In this document: one piece after another, positions 31,764-41,300 of the stretch
Position numbering within the stretch: the first letter of the stretch is position 1
Layout of the letters: every line of letters begins with the position of its first letter
Source: JACVRN01 sp036389255
GTDB taxonomy: Bacteria > Acidobacteriota > Blastocatellia > Pyrinomonadales > Pyrinomonadaceae
Length of the DNA stretch: 64,000 nt
Reading direction: 5' to 3'
Assembly: GCA_036389255.1 (NCBI GenBank)
Contig: DASVQI010000026.1
Span: forward strand, 17,027-81,026
The notes under the pieces: model-generated
Seen by the model: only the letters and a program-made list of their open reading frames with translations
Databases searched by the model: none
What the model was told of the DNA's origin: nothing
Translations under genes and position numbers: made by a program

Positions 31764-32270
31764 CTATTCGGTCTCGGCAGTGCCCTTGCCGTCTTTATAG
31801 TGCAGCGTGATTTTGTTGATTTCCAGCAGGTTCAGGTTCTCCCACTCGATGCTGTTTCCCTGCTTGTCTTCGATTTTCAAATCCCACATGGCCGCTTTTT
31901 CCTTGCGCGAGAATTTGATCTCTACGCTCTGGCCGCTCGGCAGCGTGTCCTGCCCGAGTATGTCCTCTCCCCATTCGTCCTGATCGTGCGGGCCGATGTA
32001 GAGCTTATCAATCTCCACGCCCGTCTGGTTAACAAGGGTGAAATCCTGTGCCGCGCCCTGCTGCGCGCCGCCGGAATTGCTGGTGGTATTCGTGTTGGCA
32101 GTCGAGCTATTCGTGTTCGCAGGCGCGCTCGTATTGCTGGTAGTGTTGGTGGTAGTGTTTGTCGTCGTCGTGTTGGTCGTTTTGTTTGCATTTGCCGGCG
32201 CTGACGACGAGCAAGCGGCGCTTGCCAGAAGCCCTCCGACCAGAACGGCAAGCAGTATTTTGTTCTTCAT
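31764..32270 (-). CDS. Putative lipoprotein with Thr/Asn-rich linker
   Basis: A 168-residue protein. A lipoprotein signal (LAVLVGGLLASAAC, lipid Cys at about 20) precedes a roughly 55-residue Thr/Asn/Ser/Ala linker. A C-terminal beta domain (about 76-160) follows, starting FTLVNQTGVEIDKLYIGP and containing DEWGEDILGQDTLPSG. That domain occurs in many bacterial exported proteins and its function is not known to me. The linker would hold it away from the membrane surface. Confidence 0.75.
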   Translation of the reverse strand: MKNKILLAVLVGGLLASAACSSSAPANANKTTNTTTTNTTTNTTSNTSAPANTNSSTANTNTTSNSGGAQQGAAQDFTLVNQTGVEIDKLYIGPHDQDEWGEDILGQDTLPSGQSVEIKFSRKEKAAMWDLKIEDKQGNSIEWENLNLLEINKITLHYKDGKGTAETE

Positions 32271-32696
32271 AGATTGGGGTGCCTCTCTCCTCTTAAGTTA
32301 GTTATCTTGTACCCGTACGGGATTCGGCCGGTGGCGTTTAGCTGAATGCACCTCAACCTTGCATTCAAGCGAGGTGAAGCGGGTAAGCACGGAGTATAAG
32401 GAAAGCCTGAAAAGGAGAGCGGTTGTAATGCCTTTCCTACTAAACTGTTAAAGCAACGCGGACTTTAAGCCAAATGCAAGGAATAAGTCAATAAGTAAAA
32501 GCCTTTCCCTCCCGCCCGGAAAGATTCGTTGTAAGGCTCCGTGGCTCTAAATATAATGCTCAGAGGCCGCTCCGGGCGTCTCGTAAAATAGGCGCTCTGC
32601 GGGCGTGAGAGTAATCTTCTCGCGCCTCTTCTTCAGAAAGCTTGCAAAGAAGAGGTGAAGCGTCCAATATTAGCCACCTGACCACTGGCGCTCTTT
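32271..32696. other. 426-nt intergenic region between divergent genes
   Basis: It separates the divergent lipoprotein and PilZ operons, so it should hold two promoters. I see no confident -35/-10 pair, RNA gene or ORF. GGAAAGCC / GCCTTTCC-type short complementary stretches at 32400-32510 are the only structure noted. Confidence 0.35.
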
Positions 32697-32927
32697 ATGT
32701 CTAAACCGATAAAGATAATTTTCAAAGGCGAAGAATACCTTTTCATCGGAAGGGGCAGCTCTCTGGAGGAGGGCGGGGCCATCATCACCGACGCCGCCGA
32801 CGAAGACGAAGAAGCCTTCGTCTATGCCCAGCTTCACTCGAACGGGCTGGTCATTCGCTCAAACGAGATAATCGGCACCATCAAAGAGATTCTCTTTATT
32901 GACGACGAAAGCGAGGGGATAAATTGA
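32697..32927 (+). CDS. Small acidic protein upstream of PilZ gene
   Basis: A 76-residue protein, unrecognised. It is predicted to be mostly beta (PIKIIFKGEEYLFIGRGSS, then GLVIRSNEIIGTIKEILFIDD) with an acidic loop. Its stop overlaps the TTG start of the PilZ gene (TTGA), which supports expression as a two-gene unit. No membrane segment or signal is seen. Confidence 0.6.
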   Translation: MSKPIKIIFKGEEYLFIGRGSSLEEGGAIITDAADEDEEAFVYAQLHSNGLVIRSNEIIGTIKEILFIDDESEGIN

Positions 32928-33262
32928 GCAGGCAACAGGTAGCCATGCAGGAGCAGCGACGCTCCGAGCGCGTCCGCGCATCTCTCTTCGCCATCTGGGA
33001 GATGACGCAAACCAACGTCTCAAGCGCAGATGTCATAAACCTCAGCACCGACGGATGTTTTATGCACAGCCGGAACGGTCTTCCGAGCAGGCCCGAAGTT
33101 GACCTGCAATTAAGACTGCCGACGGAGCGCTGGATACAGGCGCGCGGGCGCGTCATACGCACCAGCGAGCCGGACGGCTTCGGCGTATACTTCACCGAAT
33201 TGACCGGCGAAGACAGGGCTATGCTTGAGCTGCTGGTGGAATATTACAGGAACGGGCATTGA
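32924..33262 (+). CDS. PilZ domain protein (c-di-GMP binding)
   Basis: A 112-residue single-domain protein. The PilZ ligand motifs are both visible: RRSERVRA (RxxxR, residues 12-19) and NLSTDGCF ((D/N)xSxxG). The later WIQARGRVIRTS and GFGVYFTEL strands complete the barrel. It likely binds cyclic di-GMP and passes the signal to a partner, perhaps the co-translated small protein. The TTG start overlaps the upstream stop and has an AGGGG 5-6 nt before it; ATG at 32946 is the alternative but would remove little. Confidence 0.85.
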   Translation: MSRQQVAMQEQRRSERVRASLFAIWEMTQTNVSSADVINLSTDGCFMHSRNGLPSRPEVDLQLRLPTERWIQARGRVIRTSEPDGFGVYFTELTGEDRAMLELLVEYYRNGH

Positions 33263-33335
33263 GCCGCATGGGCATGTTCCGGGCATCAAACCTCTCAAGA
33301 CACGCTGCTGATTCCCAACCGCCCGATACAAACTA

Positions 33336-33366
33336 TTGACTAGCAGGCCGAGCGTCGTGCTATAGT
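33336..33366 (+). promoter_or_regulatory. Candidate promoter for the DUF1800 gene cluster
   Basis: TTGACT at 33336-33341 and TATAGT at 33361-33366 are separated by 19 nt, longer than the optimum. This gives a leader of about 90 nt to the DUF1800 start codon. Confidence 0.4.
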
Positions 33367-33464
33367 CATTGGCATACCTGAGTTGTGCAGGTTGGCCCCT
33401 CTGGCAGTTATCCGTTATCCATCCTCAATCATAATCAAGGTCAACTACCTCCTTTAGAGGCTCG

Positions 33465-35630
33465 ATGATGATTAATATGCGCTCCCCCCTTTGTCGCGCT
33501 GGCTATCTGCGCTCTCTTTGTGCCTGCTCGGCGCTCCTCCTGCTGCTCTACGCTTTAAGCACGGCCAGCGCTGCTGCGGCTGCTGGCGGGCCTGTGCTTC
33601 TGACAGAGCCGACCTCCACACGCGCGATTGCGCTCGAATCCGCGACTCTTCAGCGAGAGCCGTTTTTGCCGACTCAGCGCTTCCAGTTCGGGACGGACGA
33701 CCGCACGCACATAATACTCTTTGCGATGAACACGGGGCTGCTGCAAGGCGAGGGGGCGAACGCCGTCACAGCCGACGCGGAAGACGCGGCGCACAACCTC
33801 TATCCCTTGAGGGTCGTGACGGTGACGCCTGTCCCCGGCTACGAATGGATGACGGAGATAGTCGTGCGGCTGAACGACCGCATAGGCGACGTGGGCGACG
33901 TGCTAGTGCGAATTAACATACACGGCATGAGCAGCAACCGCGTGCGCGTAGCTATAGGCCACGTGGGCGGAGGCCCGGCAGATGATGCCGGAAGCGTCGC
34001 CTCTCCCGCTCCGCCGACTCCGCCGGGGCCGCAGCCCTCGCCCTATCCCACGCCCAACGCTTACACAGGCCCGTCTTCTTACGAAGACACCGTGCGTTTT
34101 CTTGAGCAGTCAACCTTCGGCCCCACGCCCGCGCTGGTTCAGCACGTTCAGCAGGTAGGCTTCAACGCCTTTCTTACGGAGCAGTTCAACGCGCCCGTGT
34201 CGCCGTATCCGGCCATGACGCCTCCGGCTTCCACGAATACCACGACGCAGTGCGGGCAGACTACAGACCCCGGCTATCAGGCGTGCGTGCGCGACACCTT
34301 CAGCATGTACCCGAATCAGGTAGCCTTCTTCAAGAACGCGCTTAACCAGAGCGTGACAAGCGACCAGTTGCGCCAGCGCGTGGCCTTTGCTCTGGGCCAA
34401 ATCTTTGTGACATCGGGCCTAGACGTGAATCTGGCTTACGCCATGCGAGAGTACCAGCAGCTTCTGACGAACGATGCTTTCACGAATTACCGTCAGATTC
34501 TTTACGACGTGACGCTTTCGCCTATGATGGGCCACTACCTCAACATGGCGAACAACAACAAGCCGGCCGGGGCCAACACGCCGAACGAGAACTACGCGAG
34601 AGAGGTTTTGCAGCTCTTGAGCATAGGGCTCTATCAACTCAATCAGGACGGCACGCTGAAGACGGACTTGAGCGGCCAGCCTATACCGACCTACGACCAA
34701 GACACAATCGAAGGCTTCGCCTACACCTTCACAGGCTGGACTTATCCACTCGTGCCCGGAGCCGCGCCGCGCAACAACAATCCCTCCTATTATCTGGGGC
34801 AGATGTACGTTGTGCCGCAGAATCATGCTACGACGGCCAAGGAGTTGCTGGACGGCTACATCATTCCGGCCACTCAGACGGCCACGACCGAATCCGCCAA
34901 CCGCGAGCTGAATCAGGCCATAGACAATATCTTCAATCACCCGAACGTTGGCCCATTTATTTCACGCCTGCTGATTCAACGTCTGGTGACGAGCAATCCC
35001 AGCCCCGCGTACGTGGGGCGCGTGGCAGCCGTCTTCAACAACAACGGCCAGAACGTTCGCGGCGACATGAAGTCGGTGATAAAAGCGATACTTCTTGACC
35101 CGGAAGCGCGCGGCGAGGTGAAGACAGACCCGGCTTACGGCCACCTCAGAGAGCCTGTGCTGTACGTGACGGGCGTGCTTCGCGCGCTCAACGCCACGAG
35201 CGACGGCGACCTGAGCCCTCAGACGAATACGATGGGACAGAATCTCTTCTATTCTCCTTCGGTCTTCAACTACTACAGCCCCAACTACAAGCTGCCGGGC
35301 AAGGAACTTTACGGGCCGGAGTTCGGGATTCAGACTACTGCGGCTGCCATCAACCGCGCCAACTTCATCAACACGGTCACGTACTCTCGCATCAACACGG
35401 CTACGGGCGGCACTACCGTTGACCTCTCGGCGTTGCAGGCCGTGGCGAGCGACCCGTCGAAGCTCGTGGCGACGCTCGACCAACTGCTCATGCACAACTC
35501 CATGTCGCCCGCCATGCGCGGCGTGGTCACGGCAGCCGTCACGAACATCCCTGCGGCCAATACGCTGCAACGCGCGCAGGCCGCCTTTTATCTGGTCGCT
35601 ACGTCTTCGCAGTATCAAGTCGAGAGATAA
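33465..35630 (+). CDS. Exported DUF1800 family protein with lineage-specific N-terminal module
   Basis: A 721-residue protein. A signal peptide (about 1-38) precedes an N-terminal beta module (about 45-180: STRAIALESATLQREPF, AVTADAEDAAHNLYPLRV, SNRVRVAIGHVGGGPADD) and a Pro-rich linker. The DUF1800 domain (about 205-715) follows, with RFLEQSTFGPTPALV, LRQRVAFALGQIFVTS, NENYAREVLQLLSIG and SPSVFNYYSPNY. The N-terminal module recurs in the protein at 37137. DUF1800 genes occur next to DUF1501 genes in many bacteria; the pair is exported and of unknown function. The DUF1501 gene follows after 5 nt. Confidence 0.88.
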   Translation: MMINMRSPLCRAGYLRSLCACSALLLLLYALSTASAAAAAGGPVLLTEPTSTRAIALESATLQREPFLPTQRFQFGTDDRTHIILFAMNTGLLQGEGANAVTADAEDAAHNLYPLRVVTVTPVPGYEWMTEIVVRLNDRIGDVGDVLVRINIHGMSSNRVRVAIGHVGGGPADDAGSVASPAPPTPPGPQPSPYPTPNAYTGPSSYEDTVRFLEQSTFGPTPALVQHVQQVGFNAFLTEQFNAPVSPYPAMTPPASTNTTTQCGQTTDPGYQACVRDTFSMYPNQVAFFKNALNQSVTSDQLRQRVAFALGQIFVTSGLDVNLAYAMREYQQLLTNDAFTNYRQILYDVTLSPMMGHYLNMANNNKPAGANTPNENYAREVLQLLSIGLYQLNQDGTLKTDLSGQPIPTYDQDTIEGFAYTFTGWTYPLVPGAAPRNNNPSYYLGQMYVVPQNHATTAKELLDGYIIPATQTATTESANRELNQAIDNIFNHPNVGPFISRLLIQRLVTSNPSPAYVGRVAAVFNNNGQNVRGDMKSVIKAILLDPEARGEVKTDPAYGHLREPVLYVTGVLRALNATSDGDLSPQTNTMGQNLFYSPSVFNYYSPNYKLPGKELYGPEFGIQTTAAAINRANFINTVTYSRINTATGGTTVDLSALQAVASDPSKLVATLDQLLMHNSMSPAMRGVVTAAVTNIPAANTLQRAQAAFYLVATSSQYQVER

Positions 35631-35635
35631 ACTTT

Positions 35636-37042
35636 ATGAGTGAGAAACTTCTTTCACGCCGCCATTTCCTGAGACGCACCACCTGCGCGGGGCTTGGCGC
35701 GGCTGCCATGATGAGCGGCTTCAGCCGCTTTAAGAGCATCAACGCATTGGCCGCGCAAGCCGACGCCACGGACTACAAAGCACTGGTCTGCATCTTCCTT
35801 TTCGGCGGCATTGACATGAATAACGTCATTATCCCGTACGACAATTATGCCGACTACGCTCGCGTGCGCCCGACTTCCGGGATAGGCATCCCGCAGGCGA
35901 ACCTGCTACAGGTACAGCCGCCGAGCCAAGCCGGGCTCAAGTACGGCTTTAACCCGAATCTTTCGCCGGAAGTTGCAAACGCCGCTTCCACGCCGGGGCT
36001 GCTTCCGCTTTGGCAGCAGGGGCGGCTCGCGGTGCTGTGCAACGTGGGCACGCTGGTTCAGCCAATCACGCGCAGCCAGTATCTAGCTGGTAACGTTGTG
36101 GGCGCGCGTCCCGACAACCTCTTTTCTCATTCAGACCAGCAGGAGCAGTGGCAGTCTTCCGTGAGCGCCAACACGAAGGCGACACAGCTTACAGGCTGGG
36201 GCGGGCGCGTAGCCGACCGCACGGCCAGCCTGAACGGCTCGGCCTCTTTTCCCATGATTGTCTCAACCGGCGGCATCACGCTCTTCACTACGGGTCAGGC
36301 ATCCACGCCGCTCGTGCCAAGCTCAGGTCTGAGGGGCTTTGCGTCGAACATAAACAACGACGCGCGTTATCAGGCTATGCGGCAGTTGCTGGCAGCCGAC
36401 AGGGGCATGACGCTGGTGGAGAGCGCAAGCAAAACCATGACGAGCGCGATTGACAACACGGCGCTTTTTAACACAGCCACCGCGAGCGGCTCCGTCACGA
36501 CTCCCTTTCCGAACACTTCGCTCGGCAACCAGTTGAAGACGGTCGCAAACGCTATACGCGCTCGCGCTCTGCTGGGCGTCTCAAGGCAGATATTCTTTGT
36601 CTCCTACGGCGGGTGGGACACTCACAACAACGAGCTGGGCGTCCATAATAATCAACTGCCGCAGGTCGCTCAGGCCATGTATGCCTTCTACAAGGCAACT
36701 GAAGAGATAGGAGTGGCGAATGATGTCACGGCGTTCACGCTGTCAGACTTTTCGCGCACCTTGCAGCCCGCTTCCGGCGGCGGCACAGACCACGCTTGGG
36801 GCAGCCATCATCTGGTTATGGGCGGCTCCGTCAAGGGTGGAGATTTTTACGGCAAGTTCCCGAGCCTTGCTCTCTCAGGCCCGGACGATTCCAGCAGCGA
36901 AGGGCGCTGGATTCCCACGACCTCCGTAGACCAGTACGCGGCCACGCTGGCGCAATGGTACGGCCTGTCCGCCTCCGATATACCGTTGGTGTTTCCTAAT
37001 TTGGGAAGGTTCACAACGCCCAACATTGGCTTCATGATGTAA
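35636..37042 (+). CDS. Tat-exported DUF1501 family protein
   Basis: A 468-residue protein with a Tat signal (SRRHFLRRT, about 7-15). Then comes the DUF1501 fold, related to alkaline phosphatase/sulfatases: ALVCIFLFGGIDMNNVIIPY with the early Asp, FSHSDQQEQWQ, FVSYGGWDTHNNE and TLSDFSRTLQPASGGGTDHAWGSHHLVMGG, where Asp/His metal ligands of the sulfatase-like core would lie. It is coupled to the DUF1800 gene (5-nt gap). The substrate is unknown. Confidence 0.9.
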   Translation: MSEKLLSRRHFLRRTTCAGLGAAAMMSGFSRFKSINALAAQADATDYKALVCIFLFGGIDMNNVIIPYDNYADYARVRPTSGIGIPQANLLQVQPPSQAGLKYGFNPNLSPEVANAASTPGLLPLWQQGRLAVLCNVGTLVQPITRSQYLAGNVVGARPDNLFSHSDQQEQWQSSVSANTKATQLTGWGGRVADRTASLNGSASFPMIVSTGGITLFTTGQASTPLVPSSGLRGFASNINNDARYQAMRQLLAADRGMTLVESASKTMTSAIDNTALFNTATASGSVTTPFPNTSLGNQLKTVANAIRARALLGVSRQIFFVSYGGWDTHNNELGVHNNQLPQVAQAMYAFYKATEEIGVANDVTAFTLSDFSRTLQPASGGGTDHAWGSHHLVMGGSVKGGDFYGKFPSLALSGPDDSSSEGRWIPTTSVDQYAATLAQWYGLSASDIPLVFPNLGRFTTPNIGFMM

Positions 37043-37136
37043 GCCGGGCCGGGCGTGCGATTACAGTTAAAGAGATAGTAGCTCTTGCTCCGTGGCATCT
37101 CACCTTGAAATCTAAATTTTAAGTCGAGTCTCTATT

Positions 37137-38555
37137 ATGAGCAGGAGTCTATACTTTATGGCGTGTCGCCGTCCGGCCCGCTTTATTCATACAAGGCGTT
37201 GTCTCTTACTTCTTCTTGTCGTCTGCGCCTTCGTTTATGAGGCTGAGGCCGCCGCGCCCGAATTGATGAGCGAGGCGACATCCACACGAGCCATAGCAAT
37301 GGACGCCGTAACGTGGCAGCGCGAGCCGTTCTCCCCGACGCAGGCCATCCCTTTCAGCGCAGACACGCGCACGCGCGTCATGCTCTTCGCCAAAAATCTA
37401 GACCTTCTTCCGGGCGAGACTGCTTCCGCAGTCACGGCGGAAGCCGAAGACGCGTCTCATAGGATTTATCCACTGAGGGTAGAGTACGTGGGCAAGATGC
37501 CGGGGCTTGACTGGCTGAGCGCAGTCGTCGTCCGTCTTGACGACAATCTCGCAGATGTAGGCGACGTGCTGGTCGGGATACGCCTGCGCACGATGACTAG
37601 CAACCGCGTGAGAATCGGCATAGGCCACACGGGAGGCGGCCCGCCCGATGACGGCGCTCAGACGCCACAGCCCTTGCCGGATTTGGGCGTGAACGCCAGC
37701 CTTCGCGGCAAGCGTATCTTTCCGGCAGACAATCCTTGGAATCAGGACGTCTCCGCTCTGCCCGTAGACCCTAACTCCGCCAACCTTATAGCAAGCATAG
37801 GGCTCACGACCGGACTTCATCCTGATTTCGGAACAACGTGGAACGGCGTTCCGAACGGCATCCCTTACGTGGTGGTTTCAGGCGCGCAGCAGAAAGTCCC
37901 CATCACTTTCACGGACTACGGGGACGAGAGTGACCCCGGCCCATATCCCGTCCCGCCGAACGCCCCCATAGAGGGCGGCCCGAACTCCACCGGCGACCGT
38001 CACGTGATAGTGATTGATAGAGACAACTGGAAGCTGTATGAAATGTTCGTAGCCGCGCCCGTCAACGGCGGCGCAAGCTGGAGCGCGGCCTGCGGCGCTG
38101 TCTTCGATTTGAACTCTAACGCCGTCAGGCCGGCAGGCTGGACTTCGGCTGACGCGGCGGGGCTCCCCATCTTTCCGGGGCTAGTGCGCTACGACGAGGT
38201 GGTAGAGTTGCGAGAGATAACGCACGCGCTCAGGTTCACGGTGCAGCGCTCGCGCAGGGCATACGTTTATCCCGCGCGTCATTTCGCCAGCAGCAACACA
38301 GACCCGAACCTGCCGCCCATGGGGATGCGCGTACGGCTGAAAGCGTCGTTCGACATCTCGCGCTTTTCACCCAACATGCAGGTCATTCTGCGGGCGCTCA
38401 AGAAGTACGGGATGATTGTCGCTGACAACGGCTCGAACTGGTACGTGAGCGGCGCGCCCGACCCTCGCTGGAACGACGACGAGCTGAATACGCTGAAGGG
38501 TGTTAAGGGCTCAGACTTTGAAGTCGTGCAAATGGGAACCGTTCAGACCAAGTAG
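37137..38555 (+). CDS. Exported protein sharing the N-terminal module of the DUF1800 protein
   Basis: A 472-residue protein with a signal peptide (about 1-38). Residues 45-175 match the N-terminal module at 33465 (TSTRAIAMDAVTWQREPF, AVTAEAEDASHRIYPLRV, SNRVRIGIGHTGGGPPDD). The C-terminal domain (about 185-470: FPADNPWNQDVSALPVDPNS, GDRHVIVIDRDNWKLYEMF, YGMIVADNGSNWYVSG) is one I have seen in uncharacterised bacterial proteins but cannot name. It is 94 nt after the DUF1501 gene in the same direction. The shared module suggests the two proteins are handled or anchored in the same way. Confidence 0.75.
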   Translation: MSRSLYFMACRRPARFIHTRRCLLLLLVVCAFVYEAEAAAPELMSEATSTRAIAMDAVTWQREPFSPTQAIPFSADTRTRVMLFAKNLDLLPGETASAVTAEAEDASHRIYPLRVEYVGKMPGLDWLSAVVVRLDDNLADVGDVLVGIRLRTMTSNRVRIGIGHTGGGPPDDGAQTPQPLPDLGVNASLRGKRIFPADNPWNQDVSALPVDPNSANLIASIGLTTGLHPDFGTTWNGVPNGIPYVVVSGAQQKVPITFTDYGDESDPGPYPVPPNAPIEGGPNSTGDRHVIVIDRDNWKLYEMFVAAPVNGGASWSAACGAVFDLNSNAVRPAGWTSADAAGLPIFPGLVRYDEVVELREITHALRFTVQRSRRAYVYPARHFASSNTDPNLPPMGMRVRLKASFDISRFSPNMQVILRALKKYGMIVADNGSNWYVSGAPDPRWNDDELNTLKGVKGSDFEVVQMGTVQTK

Positions 38556-38559
38556 AAGA

Positions 38560-38584
38560 TTGATTCAATGAAGAAATGAATCAA
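38560..38584. terminator. Hairpin between convergent genes
   Basis: TTGATTCA (38560-38567) pairs with TGAATCAA (38577-38584) around a 9-nt loop, just after one stop codon and 4 nt before the convergent one. A short stem; no U-run on either side. Confidence 0.4.
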
Positions 38585-38588
38585 GCTC

Positions 38589-39185
38589 TTATCTAATCTT
38601 GTCCAGCGTCGTTTTGGCGTCTGCTATGAGTTTGCGGAAGTCCGTCAGCTTGCCGAGCGAGATTGTAATCACGGCTCTTCTGAAGAAGCCTATAGACACC
38701 TCGGACTGGAGCGCGCCGTTGGGACGCAGGAAGGTGGAAACCTGTAGCTCGCCACGGGTTCTGAATTGCGCCTCGAAGTTCTCAAGGCTCGTGCTGCGCT
38801 CAATCCTGACGATGTAATCTATGGCGCGAATCAGAGCGTCTATCTCATCATAATCCACATAAGTTCTGGCCTCCCTGCCCTCCCTCTCCGAGCGGCCCGT
38901 CTCTCTCACCTCTATGCTTATGCCGTAATCCTTGCGCCCGGTTTGAGGCTCAACGAATTCATAGCCCGTCACCATCACGATTCCGCTAAAGCCTGAGACG
39001 GAGCCGATGTAAGTGTAATTCTTGACTATGACGGAGCCGACCTGAGCGTCCAGCGCCTCCAGTTTTGTTAAGGGCTCGAAAGGCGGCGGCACTGGCAAAG
39101 CAGGCGCGTTCTGCTGCGCGCGAGCCGCGCCAGCGCAGAGGACTAAGATAAATGAAAGTAGAGCGGCTCGTGTTATTCGGCTCAT
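38589..39185 (-). CDS. Exported protein of unknown function
   Basis: A 198-residue protein. The ATG at 39185 is chosen because a clear signal peptide follows it (ALLSFILVLCAGAARAQ). A longer frame from 39452 adds 89 residues of unconvincing composition. The mature part (APALPVPPPFEPLTKLEALDAQ, then VGSVIVKNYTYIGSVSGFSG) is a mixed alpha/beta domain ending TISLGKLTDFRKLIADAKTTLDKI. No family is recognised. It is monocistronic by position. Confidence 0.65.
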   Translation of the reverse strand: MSRITRAALLSFILVLCAGAARAQQNAPALPVPPPFEPLTKLEALDAQVGSVIVKNYTYIGSVSGFSGIVMVTGYEFVEPQTGRKDYGISIEVRETGRSEREGREARTYVDYDEIDALIRAIDYIVRIERSTSLENFEAQFRTRGELQVSTFLRPNGALQSEVSIGFFRRAVITISLGKLTDFRKLIADAKTTLDKIR

Positions 39186-39819
39186 GATTCTTCTCTTCAA
39201 GCTCGGACAAGATAGATTGTTAATGGAAGGCCGACGAGACAAAGGAGAGAGAAAGAGAGACTCGTCGAACGCTTGCGACCCGACACGTAAAGCGATTTGA
39301 GACTTTATGACTGCGGCGCTATTCAAGTCAAGATTCGGTAACGTCCCGCCTTGAGATTCGACTCCCACCGCGCTCTGTCGGCGCAGAGAATGGAATTCGG
39401 TGTCTACAGAAGTAGACTTGAACGACCTCCGACTGTCTTCGGCCAACGACACATGGCTCTGCGGCCTGCGGAAAACGCCCGATTACTTAAGCGGCACGGT
39501 CATTGCAAACTTCATCGTAGCTCTTCTACTTACGGGCTCACGCGATTCCCGAATTTCCGCGTCGCTGCTACGGCGGGCGCAGTATTTGCTCATCTGGTAT
39601 ACACGGCCTTGTCAAGAGCAAGTTTCATTATTAACGCTTAACTAGCACGAACTTAAATTTATCGGCCTCTGCGCTGGTGCGTGCTCTTGCTGTTCGAGGG
39701 AAACAGAAGAGGCTATGAGGTCGAGGGAAGCGGCGCTGAAGCCCTTGGCGAGGACGACTTCACGCCGCTTCTTTACGTCTGAAACTCTTCCGTTGCATAC
39801 TTCGTCCCGGTAAAAGCTC
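39186..39819. other. 634-nt intergenic region with a second copy of the GTCTAC dyad
   Basis: The longest non-coding stretch of the window. It contains GTCTAC-AGAA-GTAGAC at 39402-39417, identical to the core at 12436-12451. The only ORFs are short and of improbable composition. It lies between the divergent starts of the exported protein gene (39185) and the alpha-amylase gene (39820). No RNA gene is recognised. Confidence 0.5.
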
Positions 39820-41289
39820 ATGGCGGAAAACGGCGTCATCATACAGTACTTCGAATGGTACTTGCCTGCGGACGGCTCGCTCTGGCGCGAGTTGGCCGAG
39901 CGTGCCGCAGAGCTTTCAAGCTCTGGCTTCACAGCCGTCTGGATTCCGCCTTGCAGCAAAGCCTCCGGCGGCCCTTGCGACGTGGGCTACGGCCAGTACG
40001 ACCTCTTCGACCTTGGCGAGTTTAATCAGAAGGGCTCCGTCAGGACAAAGTACGGTACGCGGGACGAGCTGCTTGCGGCCATACGCGCCGTGCAAGCTGC
40101 CGGGATGCAGGTCTACGCGGACGTTGTCTTCAATCATAAGGACGGCGCGGACGACAAGGAAGAGGTCTGGGCGCAGGAGGTCGCGCGCGAAGACCGCAAC
40201 ACTCCGATAAGCGATTGGGAAAAGATTGTCGCGTGGACGAAGTTCACCTTCGAGGGTCGCGGCACGACCTATTCGGAGATGAAGTGGTACTGGTGGTGCT
40301 TCGACTCCGTCAGCTATAACGAAGTCACTAAGGACTCTTCTCACATCTACAGGCTCAAGGAGAAGGGGTTTGAGACGGATGTCAGCCACGAGCATGGCAA
40401 CTACGACTACCTGCTGGCGGACGACCTTGACATGGGCGTGCAAGAAGTGCGCGACGAGCTGATGTACTGGGGCAGGTGGTTTCTTGAGACTACCGGCGTG
40501 GACGGCTTTCGCTGCGACGCGGTCAAGCACATACGCTCAAGCTGGTTCCCCGAGTGGCTCTCTCACCTGCGCTCACACTTCGGGCGGGAGCTTTTCAGCG
40601 TGGGCGAGTACTGGTCGGACGAAATAAAGTGTCTTAGGGATTACATACAGGCTACGGGCGGCGTGATGTCGCTCTTCGACGTGCCGCTTCATTATCAGTT
40701 TCACCGTGCGAGCCGTGCCGGAAGCGGCTTCGACCTGCGTACCATCTTCGACAACACGCTGGTCAGAGAGCAGCCCACGCTGGCCGTAACGTTCGTGGAG
40801 AATCACGACACTCAGCCCTGCCAGTCGCTTGAGTCAGAGGTGGAGCCTTGGTTCAAGCCTCTGGCCTACGCGCTCATACTGCTTCGCCGTGAAGGATACC
40901 CTTGCGTCTTCTATGGCGACTACTACGGCGCACAATACTCCGACCCGCGATGCCGCGAAGGCCAGCCCGTCACGCTCTATTCTCATCGCTGGATGATAGA
41001 CAAATTCCTGCGAGCGCGACGCGAGTATTGCCATGGCGAGCAGCTAGACTATTTCGACCACCCGAACACGGTCGGCTGGACGCGGCTCGGAGATGAAGAG
41101 CACGAGAAAGCCATGGCCGTTCTCATGTCGAACGGCGAGGACGGCAATAAGTGGATGAACGTCTCACGCCCGAACTCTATCTTTCGTGATTTGACGGAGC
41201 ATTTTGAAGAGCAGGTTTCGACCAACGCGGACGGCTGGGGAAACTTCGCCTGCAAGGGCGGCAAAGTGTCCGTGTGGATAGAGGAATAG
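39820..41289 (+). CDS. amyA: Cytoplasmic-type alpha-amylase (GH13)
   Basis: A 489-residue protein without a signal peptide, like E. coli AmyA. It starts GVIIQYFEWYLPADGSLW. The GH13 conserved regions are visible: VYADVVFNHKDGAD (region I), VDGFRCDAVKHI with the nucleophile Asp (region II), FSVGEYWSD with the acid/base Glu (region III) and FVENHDTQP (region IV). It should hydrolyse internal glycogen or maltodextrins, and phosphoglucomutase at 2.2 kb could act on the same carbon flow. A strong terminator follows. Confidence 0.93.
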   Translation: MAENGVIIQYFEWYLPADGSLWRELAERAAELSSSGFTAVWIPPCSKASGGPCDVGYGQYDLFDLGEFNQKGSVRTKYGTRDELLAAIRAVQAAGMQVYADVVFNHKDGADDKEEVWAQEVAREDRNTPISDWEKIVAWTKFTFEGRGTTYSEMKWYWWCFDSVSYNEVTKDSSHIYRLKEKGFETDVSHEHGNYDYLLADDLDMGVQEVRDELMYWGRWFLETTGVDGFRCDAVKHIRSSWFPEWLSHLRSHFGRELFSVGEYWSDEIKCLRDYIQATGGVMSLFDVPLHYQFHRASRAGSGFDLRTIFDNTLVREQPTLAVTFVENHDTQPCQSLESEVEPWFKPLAYALILLRREGYPCVFYGDYYGAQYSDPRCREGQPVTLYSHRWMIDKFLRARREYCHGEQLDYFDHPNTVGWTRLGDEEHEKAMAVLMSNGEDGNKWMNVSRPNSIFRDLTEHFEEQVSTNADGWGNFACKGGKVSVWIEE

Positions 41290-41300
41290 GAAATAGTAGA

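Noticed and set aside
38589..39452. Longer start at 39452 for the exported protein
   Set aside because: A clear signal peptide begins at 39185, and the extension would bury it 89 residues inside.
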